Shown here piece by piece: positions 59,412-64,000 of a stretch of DNA of 64,000 nucleotides. Position 1 is the stretch's first letter. Every line of letters starts with the position of its first letter. The notes beneath the pieces are model-generated. The model saw nothing but the letters and a program-made list of their open reading frames with translations. It searched no databases and was not told the DNA's origin. Source of the DNA: Batkoa obscura (Eukaryota > Entomophthoromycota > Entomophthoromycetes > Entomophthorales > Batkoaceae); NCBI GenBank assembly GCA_030770535.1, contig JASVEC010000013.1:1054001-1118000 (forward strand), in the 5' to 3' direction. A program made the translations under genes and the position numbers.

Positions 59412-61913
59412 ATGATCAACAATAGCCTCATACCCTATTTTGCTGACTCAAGATATCTCCTTGATAACCGTCAACAATTGACTATCACTGAATATGACAT
59501 GGGTAGTAGTGATGAAGAAGAAGCTAGTGTTCTGACCCCAGAAATAGACACTGCTGCTTTAAATCAAGCTGCCCTACCTCCTCATGTTGTAAGCTCGGTC
59601 GTTACCTATGGAGCTGTTCCTATGCACGTTCTTAATGGTGATCTCTCTGCTTGGAGACAATACCAAAGTAGTAGCTCCAGTACCCAAATTACTTTTCGTG
59701 CTCAGTACCAAACGGTACCTACCCTTTCCCACGTTCAACAATATTTAGTAGAGTTCTTGCACAACAAACTCATCCAGATGGTTGGTGAACTCAACCGTCT
59801 CTCAACTCACAATAATGAATTGTCTACCTCTTTAAGCTCGCTTCTAGGTACGGTTAATAATCTCTCCATGGTCATCAACCAAAACAATGATGTCATCACC
59901 CCATCAAATGAATTCCATACCAGTAAGTTTAATGAATTCAACCAAAGGCTCAATGATACTGTTAGTTATGAAGTATATAGAGATTTGGCAAGAGAAGTAG
60001 GAGACTTCAAGGCTGAATTGCATCAGCTTGATACTGCCTTACATTCCGAACTCATTAAGATCTCTGACGAGATCAACCTTTCCCTCACTGAGATCAATGA
60101 CCATACTGCTCAAAGGATCTCAGATATCGACGGAAAAGTGAAAATCACTTTTGCAGAACTTAATAGATCGTTGATGACTAGATTCACCGAGTATAATCAT
60201 CGTTTATCCTATGTTGAGCAATCCCCTGCGTCTGCATCAGCCAAAGATGCCAGAATCTTGGCTTTAGAACAAGATTTAGCTGCTTGTAATGTACAACTGA
60301 CTCAACAAGTGACCACCATTAGCCAGCTCATCACTTCCAATAATAATTTGAAGGAACAAATTAGATTAGATAAAGAGCAGTCAGCGGCTGACTGGGAAGA
60401 AATTTCGCGTAATATACAGAGTACCAAGGAAGAGCTTATTATTCTTCAAACTAAGGTAGCTTCCAATACCAGCCAAATCAAGGCATCTTCTTGTAATTGT
60501 AGAAAGGAACGTATCGCTGTTTCAGCACCTCACTCCAGACTCTCGACTTATAGAGATGTTCCGAGATATAATATGTATGATCTAGGTGATGGTACCACAG
60601 AATCTATTCTTGACACTGAATATCAAATGAACCCTAAGTATCGTGGTTCTATTCACTTGGTACAACCGGATGATCAACCCAAGAAAGGAGAAAGTCCACC
60701 TCAATTACTTCCTAGAATGACCACTGCACCTACTGATGGTATTTACTCAAGAAACCCTGCTACAGGATCTAATGCTGAGCCAATAAGATCTCATGTACAA
60801 CCCTATGCTGAAGTTAACCTGGACAATCCTTTTAACAATAGTAACAAAAACAAGTTGCCATATATTGCTCCAAAAATCACTCAACATGTACCCTATGAGC
60901 AATCTTCATCTCACTACGTACAACCCGAGCGGATTCCTGTTCAAAATAACTATGGTATATCACATAATAATCATGACGCCTATTATGGCCATCCTGGACC
61001 TTCTGGTAACAATCTAAACCCGCATAGCTTCTCAACATACCCCCACAATTATCCGAGAAGCTCCCAACCCGTTAATACCAAGTTTAATTTTAGTCTCCTA
61101 TTCAATCCAAATGAAATCACTGCTACTACTTTCATCAAAGCGCTAGAAGTTCATCTTGATGCCAACAATTGGACCTACGAGTGTCGCCCTCAATGTCTCT
61201 TAGGTCAGCTTCAAACAAACGAGCTTTCCTGGTGTATGACCCTACCTGATGACTTACGCAGTAACTGGAACTCTTTTAAAAAGGCATTCATAGATCACTA
61301 TGATTCCGATGTAAAAATGGAAGCAAAAAAGGCAGCCCTTTTATCTTTACGACTAGACGATGAAAGCAAACTTGAAAATTACATTGCAAACGTAAAAAAT
61401 CGTGCTAATGCTTTAATTTCCTGTGGGAAGTTAAGCGTTACAGACCTCCGCCTGGCCTTCCAACGAAACCTTCCAAGTCACATCGCACGTCTTTTTCTAG
61501 ACCCTCATCATAATATCACCAATATTACTCAGATGATAGAGATTTTAGAGCTATACCTCGGAAGTCCAAAAAGCGAAGTTAAATCCAAGAAACTATACGT
61601 TAATCATATAGATAAAGAAACGGACAACAACGAATATCTTCATTGCTTTGCCATTACACAACAGCACTACTCCAACCATCGTAAATCTCGAGTATTTACT
61701 GGATGCTGGAACTGTGGTGAACATGGACATATTGCCGTCAATTGTATTGAACCAAAGCCAGAAAATGGTATTTTTAAATATTACTTTGAAAAAAATGTTC
61801 GCAATAGTAAACATTTTAACAAAAATAAACAAGTTAATCACCTCAATTATAATTATAATGATGGTGACACTGAAAAGTTTGTTGACCCCAACAGCGAGTC
61901 AAAAAACTTCTAA
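59412..61913 (+). CDS. gag: Retrotransposon gag
   Basis: 833 residues. A long N-terminal region with coiled-coil stretches is followed by a disordered Pro/Asn-rich middle, then the retrotransposon gag (capsid) domain around residues 560-720, with RPQCLLGQLQTNELSWCM and FKKAFIDHY-type text. A single CCHC zinc knuckle, CWNCGEHGHIAVNC, lies near residue 766 and binds the element's RNA. The long N-terminal extension before the capsid is unusual compared with yeast Ty3. Confidence 0.92.
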   Translation: MINNSLIPYFADSRYLLDNRQQLTITEYDMGSSDEEEASVLTPEIDTAALNQAALPPHVVSSVVTYGAVPMHVLNGDLSAWRQYQSSSSSTQITFRAQYQTVPTLSHVQQYLVEFLHNKLIQMVGELNRLSTHNNELSTSLSSLLGTVNNLSMVINQNNDVITPSNEFHTSKFNEFNQRLNDTVSYEVYRDLAREVGDFKAELHQLDTALHSELIKISDEINLSLTEINDHTAQRISDIDGKVKITFAELNRSLMTRFTEYNHRLSYVEQSPASASAKDARILALEQDLAACNVQLTQQVTTISQLITSNNNLKEQIRLDKEQSAADWEEISRNIQSTKEELIILQTKVASNTSQIKASSCNCRKERIAVSAPHSRLSTYRDVPRYNMYDLGDGTTESILDTEYQMNPKYRGSIHLVQPDDQPKKGESPPQLLPRMTTAPTDGIYSRNPATGSNAEPIRSHVQPYAEVNLDNPFNNSNKNKLPYIAPKITQHVPYEQSSSHYVQPERIPVQNNYGISHNNHDAYYGHPGPSGNNLNPHSFSTYPHNYPRSSQPVNTKFNFSLLFNPNEITATTFIKALEVHLDANNWTYECRPQCLLGQLQTNELSWCMTLPDDLRSNWNSFKKAFIDHYDSDVKMEAKKAALLSLRLDDESKLENYIANVKNRANALISCGKLSVTDLRLAFQRNLPSHIARLFLDPHHNITNITQMIEILELYLGSPKSEVKSKKLYVNHIDKETDNNEYLHCFAITQQHYSNHRKSRVFTGCWNCGEHGHIAVNCIEPKPENGIFKYYFEKNVRNSKHFNKNKQVNHLNYNYNDGDTEKFVDPNSESKNF

Positions 61914-61925
61914 GTGGGAGGGTAA

Positions 61926-64000
61926 ATGAGGATCCCCCTTCCACGAAATCAAAAATTCCTCCTGATCCAGATGAAAGCACTGAATTAGACTTCGAAATTA
62001 ACACGCTTTCAAAATTTGACCCCTCTACCCTCATCCTAGCACTACCTTCCAAAATTCGTGGCAGACCCAAGAAGAAAAAGGTTCCCGTCGTTGAAATTCC
62101 TAAAGTCATTCCACGTCGAATTGATAAGTCACCTGATAACTCTATCAATGCCCCTGATTCTGCCTTGATAAATGAAATTGCTAAACCTTACATTTCACAA
62201 TTATCCGATTTATCCAAACTGTCCCTTACACAAAGTGAACTAGATAATACACACCAGTGGTTAACTAATGTTACCATCCCAATTCCTCTAGACAAAATCC
62301 TAACTGGAGAATCAGACTTAGCAATTGCATTTAGAAACATCATTAGAGAATATCAGAATCCAAATAAACAGATCCTCTTAGTAAACCTCGATGCCAAAGC
62401 CAACTCCACCGATTGTACTTACATTAATGCGTCGATTTACAAAAAAAATGTGCGTATAATATTAGATAGCGGAGCTCCCATCAATTTCATATCGAGTCGT
62501 CTGGTAAAACGATTACCCTTTAAACCGGATATAGATTGTTCGGACACCTTCGGTACAGCCGGAACCGGAACCGTCACGGCACTAGGAGCATACTCATCAA
62601 TCCCTATTAAGTTTGGAAAGCTAACTTTAGCCTTTCCAGCGATAGTGTTGGAAAGCGAAGGTTACGACTTCCTCCTAGGCACCGAATTCTTTGTGAAACA
62701 TGGTTGCCAATTATTGTACGATCAAAATATCTTAAAAGTATTAGATCAATCCATTCCAATGTACTACAATAAGCCAAGGAACCTAACCATTAACAACATA
62801 AGCAACAAAACTCCTGACTGTCGTATAATGAGCTATCGGACTAACAATAAATCAGTTGACGTTACTCTCTGCGGATTAGAATCTGTGATTTATCAATATC
62901 CAGATATAGCATATAAGCAGTCTGGAATCCCCATTATTTCCCCTAAGAACTTACTAATACCGCCTAAATCACAGGTAGTACTAGACACCGAAATCTCATT
63001 ATGGGTACCTAAGGAGTTCCATCTATCTATATACAGTATAGAAAGTGTTTCAAGATTAGAACCTCTAACTATGCCCGGGATTTTAGGTAATAACATGAAT
63101 GAGACTATAAAACTACTGCTTGCCAACATTACCGAAAAAGATATCAAAATCTCTAGAGGTCAACAGGTTGGTACAATCCACGTAGAAAATAACATTGTGA
63201 TTAATACTTTCAGTAAATTTGCAACACTAGAAGAATTCCAAATTTATGAAGAAGCCCCTAATAACCAAACCCTGTTTGTTGAGAAAGACACTATTAAACA
63301 TCTAAACCCAGATGAACAACTTCAATTTTATAAATTGCTGGAAGAATATAAAGACGTCTTTGCAACTTCAGAAGAAGATATTGGCTGTGCCCGCAATACT
63401 AAACATAAAGTATATACATGTGATTCACTACCTGTTGCAACTAAAGCATATCGTAAATCTCAGTCTGAACTTAAGGCAGAACGAGAAGAAGTCCAAAAAC
63501 TTTTAAGATTAGGTTTGATTATCCCTTCAAATAGTCCATGGGCCTCTCCCCTTATGATTGTTAAGAAAAAAGATGGAACTAATAGAGTAGTTATGGACTA
63601 TAGGAAACTCAACAAAATCACAAAGAAGGATGTATATCCACTACCCAGAATAGATGATGCTGTTGACCGCTTACAAGGTGCAAAATACTTTTCAGCAATG
63701 GATCTAATCTCAGGATACTGGCAGGTAGAAATGGATCCGGAAGACCAAGAGAAATGCGCTTTGATTACTTCCGAAGGACTATTTCAACCAACGAGGATGC
63801 CACAAGGCCTTTCAAACGCTCCTGCTACACTCCAACGTCTTATGGATAATACACTAGGTGATCTTAAGCTCTCATGTGTACTAATTTACTTAGACGACTT
63901 GAATGTGTTCTCGAAGACTTTCGTGGATCACCTAAATCACCTTAAAGCAGTATTCGAACGTCTTCGCCAAGCTAACTTAAAGTTAAAGCCAAAAAAATGC
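61926..64000 (+). CDS. pol: Retrotransposon pol (protease and reverse transcriptase start), partial at window end
   Basis: Follows gag closely. Protease: LDSGAPINFIS near 62460. Reverse transcriptase: ASPLMIVKKKDGTNRVVMDY near 63540, then FSAMDLISGYWQVEM, LFQPTRMPQGLSNAP and the catalytic IYLDDL near 63885. These are the standard Ty3/gypsy blocks. Expression from the gag transcript by the read-through or frameshifting the family is known to use is presumed. It is cut by the window end. Confidence 0.92.

Larger units (their letters stand above)
58826..64000 (+). mobile_element. Ty3/gypsy LTR retrotransposon, 5' part, runs off the window
   Basis: Order in the window: 5' LTR, primer-binding region, gag, then pol with protease and the start of reverse transcriptase, as in the Ty3/gypsy (Metaviridae) family. 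The visible part looks whole. RNase H, integrase and the 3' LTR would lie beyond 64000, so the age from LTR divergence cannot be judged. It inserted into a MITE copy (58774-58825) and is therefore younger than that copy. Its base composition is markedly less AT-rich than its surroundings, which suggests a fairly recent arrival. Confidence 0.95.

Overview
The window looks like nuclear DNA from an AT-rich fungus. Genes carry short introns of about 44-65 bases with GTAAT-type donors, and the gene content is fungal: an expanded family related to the middle-homology region (MHR) of zinc-cluster transcription factors, an arginine-type carbamoyl-phosphate synthase with a mitochondrial-type leader, Hel2, an Erg26-like enzyme and a DHA2-type MFS transporter. 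An early-diverging zygomycete-type fungus such as an Entomophthoromycotina relative would fit, but that placement is inference. The standard genetic code is used.

Layout. 0-19 kb: a same-strand row of MHR paralogues (one 5'-truncated pseudogene, one intact gene, one pseudogene split by a solo LTR, one intact gene), then carbamoyl-phosphate synthase, a convergent intact MHR paralogue, a small membrane protein and another MHR pseudogene. 19-24.3 kb: a gene-free, extremely AT-rich desert with short MITE-like elements and a heavily decayed LTR relic. 24.3-29 kb: two further MHR-type pseudogenes. 29-46 kb: ordinary single-copy genes: an MFS transporter, a large AT-hook protein, Hel2/ZNF598, an AIG2-like gamma-glutamylcyclotransferase, an Erg26-like dehydrogenase and a long coiled-coil protein. 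46-55 kb: a dense run of MITE-like elements, an intronless divergent MHR protein, a FAM50/XAP5 protein and a CDC7-like kinase. 55-64 kb: repeats, then the 5' part of a Ty3/gypsy LTR retrotransposon that runs off the window end.

The main structure that gene calls do not explain is a family of about 105-base non-autonomous elements, 18 copies here. They have GGGG...CCCC ends and 4-base target duplications (mostly ATAT, also ATAA, TTAT, ATTT, ATGT). One copy sits inside a solo LTR, where the uninterrupted LTR copies supply the empty site. Another copy is itself split by the Ty3/gypsy element, so the two families were active over overlapping periods. The second notable system is the MHR family: intact and decayed copies share one phase-1 intron position and keep the linker and regulatory domain, but show no Zn2Cys6 DNA-binding cluster. 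There is also a 60-base-arm foldback just upstream of the AIG2-like gene.
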